Assembly: GCF_026151205.1 (NCBI RefSeq)
Contig: NC_087072.1
Span: forward strand, 9,421,669 to 9,485,668
Source of the DNA: Bolinopsis microptera
Lineage: Eukaryota; Ctenophora; Tentaculata; Lobata; Bolinopsidae
Direction of reading: 5' to 3'
DNA: 64,000 nucleotides
The translations under genes were made by a program, and so were the position numbers. The notes beneath the pieces were generated by a model. It was given only the letters and a program-made list of their open reading frames with translations, searched no databases and was not told where the DNA came from. Shown one piece after another: positions 11,088-24,595 of this stretch (position 1 is its first letter; every line of letters starts with the position of its first letter).

Positions 11088-14000
11088 ATGGAGGTTGAAA
11101 TGAGAGGTGAAGTTGTAATGGACAGTACTGTTGCTGGTATTCTTGCAAGTGTGGTCACCCAACTTCATGGAGTTCAAGGTAATCACTTTAGCAACCTATA
11201 TATAGAACACTCTGATCGTACGACTTCTAAACTGTGGGTTATTCCAGTGCGGTCATCTCATTATTAGATAAAAACTCAGTGGGAGGTGGAACCTATCAGT
11301 TATAACATGCATCTTGTATACAAGCTGCCGCCTCCCTAGTGTGGTCGGTTCTACAACTGGCTGTCATAATACTACATAATATACAGTTATAATACTATGT
11401 ACATAATATATCAGGATATAAAGTTATAATACTACATAATATATCAGTATATATATATAAAGCTATAATACTACATAAATATGAGACTATCAAGTTCTAA
11501 TATCACACATTCCACAAGGCCAAACAACTGATATATGCATATCTGTTAAGAACTGAAAAAAGGCAGACGGTATTATCCACATTTCGGGTATAAATAGCAA
11601 TAAAAATGTGTTTCAGATAATATCAGGTCGTGTCAGGACACCACTATAGATAGTGGAGTGGATACTTCAGATAAACTGGACAGAGTAGACGATGACCTTG
11701 CTTCTATCATATCTGAAGTGAAATCTATACAGGTATTAAAGGTGTAATTTATATGGCATTATAAAATTGTGCAGACTTTATAAATTGTCCGTATCAGGTG
11801 ATTCTGATGTGACAATTGTGTATATAATAAACAAATAATAAATAAATTCTAACATTTATTACACGCTTCGACATTAAAATTTACCCAACAAAGATGTACA
11901 TTTAAGTCATTCAAGCGAGACTTAGTGTGGAAATATCAAGATTTTAGATTATGCACTTCTCCCACTTCTTTATTAGTTCAGAATTTATGGACAAATATTG
12001 GTATAAAATTACCAAAATTATGCACTTTCATATCAGTTCAGACATTATAGACAAATATTAAGAATATTATCAGAAGCTAAGTGGAAATAAAATGTCTTTA
12101 GGGCATTTTAAAAACATTCTACCGATGATTATGATCTCACTGAATAGTGTAGCACTATGTAATAAGGTCATCGGTTATTAATAGTCTTCATCGTTATCTT
12201 TATTCATCTTTATTAATAGACTCGATAGTTGGCATGCGCATGATTACATCACTGTTCCGTTACATAATAATATGTAATACTAAAAACCCACCGCGCTGGG
12301 CAAAACGGCATAATTTCGAGAAGTGACAACGCAGTAAAAGTTTAAAGTTAACTAAAATTGCGCTATTATTCTAACGTATATTTTACTCACAACAAAAAAG
12401 AAAACCTACTTTTCAACTTCATTCGAGCTGAAATTGGTTCATGCAAAAAGTCGCTTTTCGGTCATTTTTTTGTGTTTTTATGCAGTTGTCGGGGAGATTT
12501 CCTCCAGTTTAAAATATAGTATAGATATAAATAGATTTTAGAGATTTTTTGGAAGGGATTTTACAATCTACATTATTTTCAATTGCTTATTACAATAGCT
12601 TAGAATACATTAAAATGTTGGTCATTCCACTGTACTCGTAAGCATTCGTTTTTAAATCATATCTTGATTAAGATTTGTTCAGCAGGGGAAGAAAGAGCAA
12701 AAGTTACTGAACAGTGACAACACAAATTCAATAATGGAGAACATAACTCTAGCACTATCCAACTTGGAACTTAATGTCAACAAGGGTAATTCTGATTCTA
12801 CGATTCTTAATCCGAGAGAAATTGTTTTAGAATTAGTTACATGGTCAGTCGACATGTTTTAAGTTTCTTCGAGATGATTCGAGTGTAACCACAGTCCTCA
12901 CACAGACCGAGTTTTATCGAGAGCAGACAGCAGCAGATCACCTGTGTCACTTAGTGAGGACGACAGTCTAGAGCGGATGGTGGATCAACTCTTTAAGTAA
13001 GATACATTTGATGTGTCTTCTTCAGAGTCGTTATGTATATTTCAAGAATGAAGAATGAAGAATACCTTTTGTAATTTGTAAATTTCATTAACGTATACAA
13101 TCATTATCTGATTAGTCGCCTAATTTGTATTTATGTTGTGTCAGTATCCGATACTCTGCTATTTGGTGCAGTACTCAGTATCCGATACTCTTCCTATTTG
13201 CAGGAACGTGCGGAGTCTGAAGAGTATCCTGGTGGAAGAGACAGTAGAGACAGATCAGGATATACCGCTGAGCGACGACAGTGAGCAACTCTCTAAGCTC
13301 ATAGAACACCTCTCAAACAGTATCAGTAACACCAGATCACATCATCTGAGCAGTGAGGCGGGATCACGTGACTCGGGAGCGCAGAACGAACCGGCTGCTG
13401 TCATGTCTGTAGACTACAGCAGTGAGGATATGTGTGGGACAAGTAGTGTAGAGGACTCCAGATTAGTGGGGTCATGTGAGACGGAGTCATGTGAAGAGGG
13501 GATGGTGTCACGTGATGAGAGATCACAATGTGACACGGGATCACGTGACGACAGTATGAGGGATGCAGGTGAAGGCTGGGAGGATCAGGGTAGAGGGAGG
13601 CAAACATATGATTCCCACGAGCACCTGGACACAGACAAGATATTTGAAGAGAGCACGGAGTCGTACAACTACTCAGGAACGGAGGAAACACACGACATGG
13701 TCAGTGAGGTAGAGAGTGAGAGTGATAGTGAGGGTTCTGTATCCACTTCTTTGGAGTATGGGTATATTCCGGTAAACTATACTATAGTCGGTAATATCAG
13801 TCAGTGTAAAACACCAACACCAACTCCCTCACCTAGCAGTGGTGAACAAATTATATCCGTTCCTCATATCTCATACAGCGGTACTACCAGTGGAGATTTC
13901 ATAGATGAACCAAGGCGAAATTACAGAGTTCAGCATCTGGAATCAGATGACAACAGTTTAGTATCATGCGATCTGTCGTTTTGCGGAGAGTACGGTCTGG

Positions 14001-16648
14001 ACGATAATGGTTATCTAACTGTAGATCAAGAACAAGTATACAGAAACCTAGCTCTGCTTCCACAACTTCCAGTCCCTCTAAAACGCTCCAAAAAGGATGT
14101 GATAGATATCTACAACAAGATAAACCAGGATATGAATTCCCTGACGAGAATGGTGGAACCTGAGTCCTCTTACTCTGATTCCTCTCACCAGCCCCCTCTT
14201 GACTCCACTTCCTCTCACCACCCGGACAGACACAACATGTACAATGTATCAAGGATGCTGTCTGATAATTCACAACCACCAGCCAGTAACTCAGCGGACC
14301 GGCTACTGAGTGGTATCAAGCATGAGGCGGGAGAAACAAGGAGGTTACTGGATATTGACACTTCAGATGATACATCCAGGTTATCGAGTAGATATATAAA
14401 AAGTGGACGACTTCTTAGTGGTATAAAGAAAGAAGCTGTGGAGACGCACAAGGTTCTGGATATCTGTGACTCTGAGGAGAAAGTTTCAGGTAAACTGCCA
14501 AGTTCAACAAGTAATATAATCTCTGAAGCATTAGAAGAAGACGACAAGACAGGAGAGGAAGTTGACCTGGAGTTTATAGAGCTGATGAGGTCAGTGAACC
14601 GAGCAAACAAGCGGATAGAGCGACTTAGGAACGATCCTACCGTCCAAGTGAGCCCTGGAGAAGTACCCCAGGATGAAGCTGAGTGGGACGACTTTACTCC
14701 GATACTGGAAACTCCTCCTAGAAGTAGGAACACCAATAAGAAGGTAAGTGAGTCTGTATCTGAGACAGATTCTGAACTCACTTACCACACTTCACGGTCT
14801 AGTTTTACAGAGGAACACCTGAGTCCACAACTCAGTTTACCACAGAGCTCCCCACCCAGTTCACCAGGTGCTGACAGAGAGGTGAGGATGGTTACCCGGG
14901 ATTACCCCGACTCCGATACCAGTCTTCACATCAGTGATCCTGAACACTGGCCTATAGCACATGCAGGATTGGAGGTTATCACTAAGGACCACCTTTGTGC
15001 ACCCAGCTTCACTGATGCTGTGGTGAGTGTGCCGCTGCTGTTAGAGGGACCTCGTGAGGATTTACAGGAAACTAAAAGTAAACGTAAGCTTGATATGTCG
15101 GGAAATCTGGAAAGTAAACCCTCAGTTGAAGAACTCATTATTAATGTCGAGTCGGTGAAGGCAAGCGACGTCCCTTTAAATGATTCACTTAAGACCACCA
15201 AAGAAACCTCAAGCAAACAAAGCTCATCCAAAACCTCTTCAAGGACTTCAATAAAATCTTCCATGGTGAACAAATCCTTGAAAACGAAAGAGTTTTCAAA
15301 GCAGACATCAGCCATTGAAAAACCAATCAATGTCAATGATCCATTCGACGACCATCCTAAACACACAACAGAAGAGATCCCAGACTTCTTGAGACTGTTC
15401 GTACGGCCAGGTGACAGAATGGAGGACTACGTACCAAATACTGCGCTCCTTAACGCTCTTCTGGCTAACTCTGGACTCACAATCATACCCATCACACAGA
15501 AAGTGGACGCTAGTATCAATACCAAGTATGCGGAGGACACATCGGATAGAACTTCCAACATGTCTGACGATAAAAGTTTTCCTTCTTTGGATGAAGACAG
15601 AAAGATAATTCCAAAAGAATCTTCAAAATCTGGACCGGTAACGTGGGTGACAGGTTCCCGACCTCCCAAACTAGAGAATCTTACTAAACCATCCAGTTTA
15701 AAGTCTGCAAGTACAGGTAGTCCTGTTACAAAGTCTCATTCTAGAAGCCTGATAGAAGCTATGGGAGGTCAGTCAGACAAGTCACTTTCAAAACATTCCT
15801 CAAAGAGTAGGAAACCTAAGATTCTTCTCAACAAAAAGGCGGAACCCGAACAGATGTACAATGTTCCAAAATCACAACCCTCTCAGGTACTAACATTCGA
15901 CACGTGGACTTGCACTGATCCAGAGCCCAAGACAGCGGAGAAAGGAGTGGAGACTACCTCAGTTCAGACAGAAGACAGGGCACTGTCTCCCATTATTACA
16001 ATGGAGTTTCCTAAAATGAAGAAGTTGAAGAAGACAAAGAAGAGCAAGGCTCCTGCACTTAAAGCCACTCCAGCTCCGGCTTCTCCTCCCATTATTGCTG
16101 TTACTGAAACCCCCATGCTTACTGTACCTGCCAGAACTACCTCTAAGCCAAATCAAGAAGATGACCCGGCCTCCTGGAAGTATGATGGAAATGAGGTACC
16201 GGAACTGTCAGACTATCATGACAAAGCTCTGCCATCTGACGAGAAATCTGACAAATCCCAAAATACGACGATCTCTGAGAAGCTTCCATCTGAGAGGCTT
16301 CCTTCTATCAAGGAAGAAGATTTGGACGATACAATCTCGTCTGGGGACGATGGGATCTCCTCAGATGACGAGACAAGTGGAGTGGTTATCCAAGTTAAAG
16401 GCAAGAACTGCGACAAAAAAGACAAACTGAAAGAAGACCTTAACAAAGCTCTGCTGGACGCCCTTCAGGGCAAAACTAAGATAAACCCGGCTACACTGCG
16501 AGGGTTAAAAGCACAGATAATCAGACAGTCAACTGAGTTAGAGGGAGCTAGAAACAGGTTAGCTGATGCTGGGAGTAGAGTTAGGAGCATGGCTCAAATG
16601 TTTAACATGGAGAGACCTAGTGCCACTCCTTTAGATGAGTTAATGTAA
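11088..16648 (+). CDS. Unrecognised large disordered protein with coiled-coil ends
   Basis: Five exons: 11088-11178, 11617-11732, 12683-12785, 12906-12996 and 13204-16648. All junction phases agree (1, 0, 1, 2) and every intron has GT-AG ends. The start is the ATG giving MEVEMRGEVVMDSTVAGILA; the total is 1281 residues. The N-terminal 150 residues look helical (KLDRVDDDLASIISEVKSIQ; ERMVDQLFKNVRSLKSILVE). The last exon encodes about 1000 residues rich in Ser, Thr, Asp, Glu and Lys, with an internal duplication (RLLSGIKHEAGETRRLLDI and RLLSGIKKEAVETHKVLDI). It ends in a helix (LKEDLNKALLDALQ to RNRLADAGSRVRSMAQMF). The family is unknown; a scaffold or cytoskeletal role would be a guess. It lies opposite SREBP and perhaps inside a SREBP intron. 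Confidence 0.8.
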
Positions 16649-16760
16649 TCGCACTGAATCTCATTTTATTAGAGTACTTGATGGAATTGATATTTTGTTT
16701 TCGTTAATAATTCAGCTGAAAATGTATGTAAACTTTTGATGGGTAGTTTTGAAAACTTAC

Positions 16761-19700
16761 GTTTTTGATGGCTTGTTTTGCTTTGTCCAAATGTTTCTTG
16801 AAGATCCCCTCGTCGATGATGACAACTTTAGACTTGATGACGAAGAAGAGGTAGGACAAAGTAGTCGTGATGACAAATCCTAGCAGGACCATTCCCATGT
16901 GTAGCAAAGGTGTAATGTAGTCCTGTAGGGTTACTTTATAAGTTTGATCAAACGAATTTGCTGAAAACAAATATATATCGAATCTTATGCAGGAAAAAAA
17001 TTGTTTTAAATTTCATGATTCGCTTCCTATACAATTTTATGTATTATTCCACAATTCTTTAAATATAATGTTATATTATGTATTATCGATGGGTAAACGA
17101 AATTTGCTATTGCAAACTATAATTCTGGTAAATTATTATTGAAATTGAGTTCTGTACGTACGTGAGATTTGGAAACAGAAAGTAGACTTCTCCCGAAAGT
17201 AGTGGAAGCAATGGATTGCTGAGGGAGGAAACTTGGGATGAACAGACCAAACATGAAGACCATACAAAGCATGGGTATAGTTCTCTGATCACCTGGGGAG
17301 TATGAATATGTTAACCAGTTGAAATCAGGAAGTCGTGAACACTGAGCGCTGCTCATAATTGTAGATGTGTATTGACGACATAATATTATTATTATCAAAC
17401 GCCTTTTGAGTCGCCTTGATGAGCAGCGTGTATCAAATTACACATTCTATCATTTAGAACCATTCGTACATTATTAGAATTAGAATCAAATTAACATATT
17501 ATAGTATATAAATGATAAGTTAATGAGTATAAAGTATGGTATATTGGTACATTATAAATCATAATACTTTGAATCTCTCTACACGTCTTCGTGCGTCGCG
17601 CATCGCACTAGCCCTTAACAAGTTTGGGGCATTATCGCGCGCAGCACTCAATAGCCAAGGTATTATGGTATTGTAAAATAGTGTACAAGCTGTTGCTGGT
17701 ATAATCAAGTTACTAATCTTAACAGCTGTGTTCGTCTGTATAATGAAACATTGGTTACGAGACACAATACAAGGGCTCAAGGGTTTTTGCATAATTTGTG
17801 TAGGGGACACTAGGGTTTTTGTGTAATTTAATTAGTTATCTCTCTACAAGTCTCCTACACGCTCTAAAATCTAAAATAAAACTAAGAACTGCACACTTGG
17901 TGTCTGATTTCAGGTAGCAGTTGCAATTACTCACGATGAGAAGCGTTGGTCATGTATCTGGGTTTCTTTGCCGCGTGTGTCTCGTCTGAGCTGGAGTACC
18001 CGCCACTACTACCACTATTACTCCGGATATGTCGTCCTTCTCCGTCACTCTGACGCTGGGATACACGACACTGTTAACTCAGTTATATGAGTAGTACTGC
18101 TCTCAAGTAGAGTAATAATTCTTAAGTTTTTATATAAAATTTATACCCCCTCCAGTTACAACAATAGTGGAAATATGGTATCCTGTAAGACGATATTATA
18201 CAAATACTAGTGTAACCCGTGCCTACGGCCGGGACTTCACTATCGCAGTTGAAATGCAAAAGTATAAACCCGCCTATTATATTCTTATATTCGAAAACAC
18301 GCATTACATTTTCGTAGTTAAAACGGTGCGAAAGTGTGAACTCGCTCTGTCCAAACACACCGCAATTTAATTCTGAGTGCCCCTCACGTATCTTATAGTA
18401 ATATACTTGATAGGCAATCTTGAGGTCCCCTGCCAAATTACCTAATTATATAGCAAATCTGTTATGCAAGGGGAGAGAGAGCGAGAGAGGGAGAGTACTG
18501 AGACACTTTAGTATCACATTTGGGTCACAAAATGATCAATTAAACCTTTTATTCTGTACCACATAATACAATTTCGTGCTGACAGGAGACAACTATTCTT
18601 GTTACAAATCAGTAAGGCCTTTTGCTGAGCAAACATGGTCCAACTTGATGATTATGTCACCTCATTTTGAGAAACATGAGTTGTTAGATAAATTTGTGGT
18701 TGTGAGCTGGTGATAAGAGTAATTACTACTCAAACTTTAGTAGACTCTAAAACTGTGTTTTTAACACGATCAGTAGACAGTAGAGATAAAACTTTGCAAT
18801 AATCTAATTTAAAACTAACCAAAGATTCAGGACTGTCTGGTAAGTTTTGGTACATTTGTTGGTTACTATAGCAACCAGGGCTCTTGGAAGGGCTATCAGC
18901 CGAATCATCACTTTGTTTCTTTACAAAGTCCAGGTCGCTGTACGGTCTTGCTGGCTCTATCAGATCTGAGGAGTGAACAACATCAAAATAAACTTTTAAA
19001 TGAATTTAAAATGTTCATACTGTCAACATGAAATATGATCTCATTAAGATGTGGCGTTTTTAGGATTCATCTTATAAATTTCAAATGTCAATAAAATTCC
19101 ACACCAACATGATGGAATGAACTGATAATCTGCATAAAGAGGAAGAGCTGAGCCCCGGCCCCTCCCCCATAACGCCCTCCCCCCCCCCCCCCCCAAGAAG
19201 CAGCCACATACCTGGAGTTTTCTCGAGATAGACCACAGTAGCACCCTGCTCAGCTAACTTCATGGTCAGCACACTGTTGTTCTGTTCCAGAATGTCCTGC
19301 TTCTTCTTCAGCTGGACGTTGTCGTATTTCAATTTCTGGATTGTGCTCTGTAGGCCGTTGATGTGTTCTATTGCTTTACGCAATACACCTGACTTCTGAA
19401 TCTGGCAAATAGGGAGGGTTAAAACTTGGAGCTGAGAAACGTGTTCGCAGAACAAGTTGAAAATATACTTGAAAAAATTCGATGGATGAATTTAGGACTT
19501 AGGTGAATTAGGAGATTAGGTTTGGCCACTTTACGGTCACTATACGGTAACAATATCGGCAATTTGATCAAATTTAACAAGATATTAGTAAATCGAGCAA
19601 TATTTTTTCTGCAAATCAAAATTTCCTTCAACTTCGTGAACATTTATGTACCTTAGTGTCTCTAGGAACGAGCATGTCCTTAAGCTCCATTATTTTATCA

Positions 19701-22700
19701 TTGATAGAGTAGCGGTATTTGCGTTCTACAGCGTTGTGATTGGTACGCTTCTCCTCTGGCTCTTCTTCTTCTTCTTCTTCCATGTGCTCTTGTTTTACAC
19801 TGTGAAATTAGGGGTGAAAAATATTATGAGTGAAATGCCTTGAGTTTTCAGAGCATGCAGCAAGTATATCTACATTGATTTTACTGTGATAATGATTAGA
19901 TCGACTAAAAATCATTTAAGTGAAACAATTAACTAACCTGATTTTAGTTTGCTTAATAATAGGTTTGGTACAATTCACTGGTTTCACTATTTTTAGAGTT
20001 GACGGTGACTCGTCTGCCTTCAGATTTACTGAAAAGTAGTCGTCAGTTATGTACAGGGTTAAATGACCATGTTCGATTTCACGACATTTTATACCTCCGA
20101 TTATATTTGGGGGGGGGGGGGGATATACTTTAATATACTTTAATATACTTTAATATACTTTAATATACTTTAATATACTTTAATATACTTTAATATACTT
20201 TAATATACCTATATTATCTCGATTCAAAATTTGGCCGCTTAATTTCCCCCCTATTTTAAATGTTTTCGGATCATCATAATTATTTAATCTGAGTATCACA
20301 GCTTCTATTTTTCAAAATACATATAAACAGATGATGGCAATAAATTTGTAAAAACTCACCGAGCCCAGGTTTGCCCGTAATGGAGATGTGGTTTACTTTC
20401 TTGTTGCCAGAGTTTGAAACTTTGCAACTTGACTTAGCACTGATCTCATTTTTAACCTGATTGGAGCATAATTTAACCAAATTTACAAATTCTAAGCTAG
20501 GTCTTACTAGAAACGATACCTGAATATTTAAAATAATTCATATGATATCATGCGTTCTTTAAAGGCCAAATTTTCGACATTATGTGCAAAGATGGAGTCA
20601 CACATAATGATAATTTACCTGTTTTATCATAGGTATCTTAGCAACTTCTACTCGATTGCCGTTGAATCTACCATTCTGTGGGGACTTGCTAACTTTAGTG
20701 ACGGCGGCCACTGGGGGTGATTTAACTGGCATCTGAGCAGACTTTACTTGTGGCATTGGAGTAGCCTTCACTTGTGGCATTGGGGTAGGCTTCACTTGTG
20801 GAATAGAGGGACTTTTAGTTTGTTGCATCTGAGGACTTTTCACTTGGTGCATCTGAGGACTTTTCACTTGGTGCATCTGAGGACTTTTAGCTTGATGCAT
20901 CATCTGGGGACTTTTCACTTGGTGCATCTGAGGACTTTTAGCTTGATGCATCATCTGGGGACTTTTCACTTGGTGCATCTGAGGACTTTTCACTTGGTGC
21001 ATCTGAGGTGAATTGACAAGCATCTGGGGTGACTTAACTTGTGTTTGAGGTGACTTTACCATAACCTGTGGTGATTTGACCTGCATTTGAGGAGACTTTA
21101 CTTGAACTTGATTTCTATGGATTTGCACTCTTCCATTGCTGAAGGTGATAGACCCCGGAGAAGGATCCTTGATGGACTGTTCCCAAGCAGTGATAACATC
21201 TGTGCTATTAGGAGATAATCTCTCGTCCTTAGGTGTGATGTTTTGCTGCTCCCCGTTACTCGCAATCTCCTGTTCAGATGGCTGGTAGCTAACAGCAGAA
21301 GTAACTTTCCCTTGTTGGGAAATGTACATAGGCTGAGGTGGGGAAGTGTGAGGTGGTGTGAGGGTGGTGACTTTCTGATATCCTCTATCATTTGGGAGGT
21401 AGATACGGGTCTTCTGGTTCATGTTGATCTGATTTCTATGTTCACTGCTAGGTCTCACAGAAGTGTGTCCAACTCTAATCTCCTGTTTCACTGGAATTTG
21501 TCTCTGCATTGGTAGCTGGGTTACTTTTACCGTTGATCTTCCCATGTTAGGATTAGACTTTGTTTGACCTTTATGAGGTGGAATTCTTTGAGTTTGATTG
21601 CGGATAGGTCGGATAACTGTCTTCTGAGGCATGTACTCCTGAAATTCATTTCAATGCTTAGAAAACTAACATTACACAAATTAAAATGTTGCATTTACTT
21701 TTAGACTTTTCATTAAAATACTCAAAACATTCCATAATACAAACCTTGTTGTTAGCAACATTTCGATATTGTGGCTCCACAATCTGTTGAGCAACTCTAG
21801 GTCTCTTGGTACCAATATAGCCTTGATTGCTCGGCTGGGTCTGACCTAAAGAGTAAAAGATGTAACACGAAAATTTGTATTTGTTACAAAATCATAAGCG
21901 TCATTTTCAGAGGACTCTATCTAGATGATCGTTACCAATGGACTCAATTAGTAATAATAATAATAACTAGAAATTTATACATCGCTTTATAGCCAAAGAG
22001 AACTCAAAATCTAAAGATTCAGTTCAAGCCATCTAAAGCGACTCATGAGCAATGAACATGTACATAAGACCTTAGCATTTTATGAAGTATGGGTTTTTAT
22101 GAAGAAGTAATATGAGCAATAAAAAATAGTAACTTACCATTTGGGTAAGAAACGTCTTTCTTCCTAATGTATTCCTGCTCAATGAATCTGTTTCCAGACT
22201 CATCTTGATAGTATGTCTCCTTTATATAGAAGTCATTATCATTATCAACTTCCCCAGTTCCCAAATCAGACGTTGCAATATTTTTGTTATATGAAGGGTG
22301 ATCTTTTTCAACTTTAGGAGTGTTATTCAATGTTGTATATGTCATCCCAGATTCCTCGTCATATGGAGATGTGACAGGAGTTTCTAGATTAAAAGGAGCA
22401 ATGTAGTTGCTGTCTGGATGAGCAGTGAAGTTCTGGGAAGCTGGAACAGCTTGCATTTCATTGTAAGAACTGTAGAAATGAGTGGTCAAAGAGGGATCAT
22501 TTTGTAAACTGTAGGCCTCCGTATTATGAGACATTGGATCAAGGTCACCGTCTGTGCCCAAAGCGTCAAGAATGCTATCAGAGGTTGGTATATTGGCATC
22601 TGGAGTAATATTGTCTTGAAACCAAGAGTTGAATTCATCGATGTCTGAAGCCTTACAATCTGTGTTGAGCATGCTCAAGAAATCATCTGACATAGCTGTT

Positions 22701-22759
22701 AAGTCTGTTGAATTACTTCTCAACAGCTCAAAGTTAACGTCTGCTTCTTCTTCATCCAT
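16761..22759 (-). CDS. SREBP: Sterol regulatory element-binding protein (SREBP), exons 1-11
   Basis: Membrane-bound bHLH-zip transcription factor for sterol and fatty-acid genes; known family members are held in the ER with SCAP and released by S1P and S2P cleavage. Exons: 22759-22138, 21845-21745, 21638-20619, 20456-20360, 20028-19938, 19799-19652, 19401-19212, 18965-18820, 18070-17935, 17292-17158 and 16960-16761; all phases agree. An acidic N-terminus ([13 protein letters not shown]) precedes a Lys-Ser-Pro repeat region. The basic region [20 protein letters not shown] carries the SREBP-specific Tyr, followed by helix 2 and a zipper. Membrane helix 1 is about residues 856-872, the lumenal loop has R-S-L-L (885-888, the S1P RxxL site), and helix 2 is about 913-938. 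The last exon ends at a GTAAGT donor, so the SCAP-binding C-terminus lies in further exons not placed with certainty. Confidence 0.9.
20109..20208. repeat. Poly-G run followed by a 12-bp tandem repeat
   Basis: Fourteen G then about seven copies of ATATACTTTAAT, in the SREBP intron between the exons ending at 20360 and starting at 20028. Confidence 0.95.
20730..21105 (-). repeat. In-frame minisatellite encoding Lys-Ser-Pro repeats in SREBP
   Basis: Within SREBP exon 3, roughly 15 units of 7-10 codons encode variants of QMHQVKSPQ, grading into PQVKATPM-type units at the C-terminal side. The units stay in frame despite length variation. Each carries a Ser-Pro, a minimal proline-directed kinase site. 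Phosphorylation is inferred, not shown. Confidence 0.9.
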
Positions 22760-23490
22760 GGTTAGTCATTTTTGGAACCCTATCGAGCTACTGAAGTTGA
22801 TGTATCAAGTAAAATATTTAAAATGTAAAAATCAACAATGATATCTGAATTATAAAAAAAGAATAATTTTTGAAGTTATAATTCAGTTAAGGTAGTAGTC
22901 AATAGGTGATTTACTGGATTTTCATGAAATTTGTCTCAAATCAATTTTAAAGTAATTTCTCAGGTGGTGTAGAAACACCAAGACTGAAAGACTTCAATCA
23001 TGACACTTCATAGACGATTTTTAATCAGATTTACTCATACATTGCATAGAACCTAGAACCTGTTGGCGCCTCCTCCCCTTTTGGTGCCCCTCTCTAAAAT
23101 TGAACAAATTAGATGATTTTAGAGGATACACTGGTAAAAACTAAAAGTGTTTCTAGAGCCCTTTGTTGTGCCACTGTGCCCATCGATGCCCATACCCATT
23201 TGGTAAAAAAATGGGAAATAAACTGTCCCACATTCAAACGATGCCCACTACGGTCAGCAGGACCTTTTATTATGCCAATTGTGGGGTTGCCTTATGAGTG
23301 GATGCCTCACAAAAATGACAGACCACACAAGATGACAGTCCACATATTGTAGCTCAGGTTCTCTGTAAGATTTGTACCAAAATGAAAGAAAATAAGTTTA
23401 TTAGCGCTTCCCGCTAAAGAATTATATTGAGCTAGGATTTCTTATATAAATATGAGCGTTTTTGCCGTTCTTTCACTGCACCGAATACTA
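22760..23490. other. SREBP upstream region, no gene supported
   Basis: AT-rich 5' flank of SREBP. A short plus-strand ORF at 23113-23352 has no recognised domain and is probably repeat-derived. Confidence 0.4.
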
Positions 23491-23521
23491 CATTTTGAGT
23501 AACAGTCTGTTACTCAAAATG
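23491..23521. repeat. Perfect hairpin, 14-bp arms, 3-nt spacer
   Basis: CATTTTGAGTAACA and its exact reverse complement around GTC. It sits just where homology to the retroelement C-terminus begins. Confidence 0.95.
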
Positions 23522-23883
23522 GGGACTCAAGTTTACAATATAACTCAAGAAGACAAAGAGAACGAAATGGAGAAGAAGGATGAGTACTTGGAGAGAGTGT
23601 TGAACGTAGAGAAGGCCACTTTCACCCCAGCCGTATTTCTCACAACTGGAGGCATGTCCAAAGAATGCAAGCGGGTTTCTAAATAGAGTGGCAGACCTCA
23701 TCGCCAGGAAAAGAAGAGAGAGGTATTGCGATGTGGTAAGACATGTAAGGACAAGAATAAGATTCGCTTTGTTAAGAACCACACTCATAGCTCTACGAGG
23801 GTACAGAGGAAAAAAATGGACAGCAAATATGAGACACCACTATCAGAAGTCTCTTATAACTTCATCCCTGCCCCTATGATGGA
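23519..23883 (+). pseudogene. C-terminal fragment of a restriction-like-endonuclease retroelement
   Basis: Two short frames, 23519-23686 and 23688-23879, together match the end of the retroelement protein family seen at 28-30 kb and at the right edge. The first has [20 protein letters not shown], resembling EKKRCNNARVLEVEKGSFTP in the 28-30 kb copy. The second has VRHVRTRIRFALLRTTLIAL, matching VRHVRTRIRFAMLRTALIAL at 63914-64000. The frame change at about 23687 marks it as decayed. Confidence 0.75.
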
Positions 23884-24595
23884 GTAGATGTGTATATATC
23901 TGATTGTTGATATTTCATATTATATAATATTGGTAGCAGTGGACAATTTCCGTTACCTCTGTATATTATTGTGCTCTGCCAATTGCAACATCTGAATTAC
24001 TTTATTGTATATTATATACTGTTTGACATTTTCTATTTTCCAATATAACTCAACCCAGCATAACGTAATTCACTCAAAGACAACTCTGGATCTACAAAAA
24101 GAGTTGATATCGTGAATTAAGAAGAAAAATGATAAAAAATTCGCACTGTTACGGCTCCACAATCCGCATGCACCATTTCCGCCAGCCAAGCTACAAATGG
24201 ATGGGTCGGGCATCGTTTGACAAAGCCTCACAGAATGAAAGCATGTGTGTCTCACAATATTAACATGAGCTATTATAAATTTCGTAATAGTAATTTTTCA
24301 TTCAAAAATATTAACAGCGTTAATTTAACTCAAACAATTTCGTTACCAATATTAAAATCGATGACTAACGTCAAACGTTTTTGTTTATTCTTACCCAGTT
24401 TGGCTCGCTTTTCCCACGGAGATAAAACTGGAAAAATGTATTTTCCTTTTTGTCACAAATGCAAATTACGTGAACCCAACCTGGCCACTACTGCGCTTTG
24501 ACGGATGGTACTCCTTTCTCCATTCTCTATCTAATCTCTATCTCTATATGTATTTTTATATTTATCTCTATCTTTATCTTTCAACTCCTCTCACG
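23884..24595. other. No gene supported
   Basis: AT-rich intergenic sequence. Confidence 0.5.

Noticed and set aside
13401-13691. 96-codon minus-strand ORF
   Set aside because: Antisense of the large disordered-protein exon.
14215-14781. 188-codon minus-strand ORF within the 1281-residue gene
   Set aside because: A shadow of the plus-strand coding frame, without splice signals or domain.
20748-21011. Plus-strand ORF across the SREBP minisatellite
   Set aside because: Antisense reading of the VKSPQM repeats.
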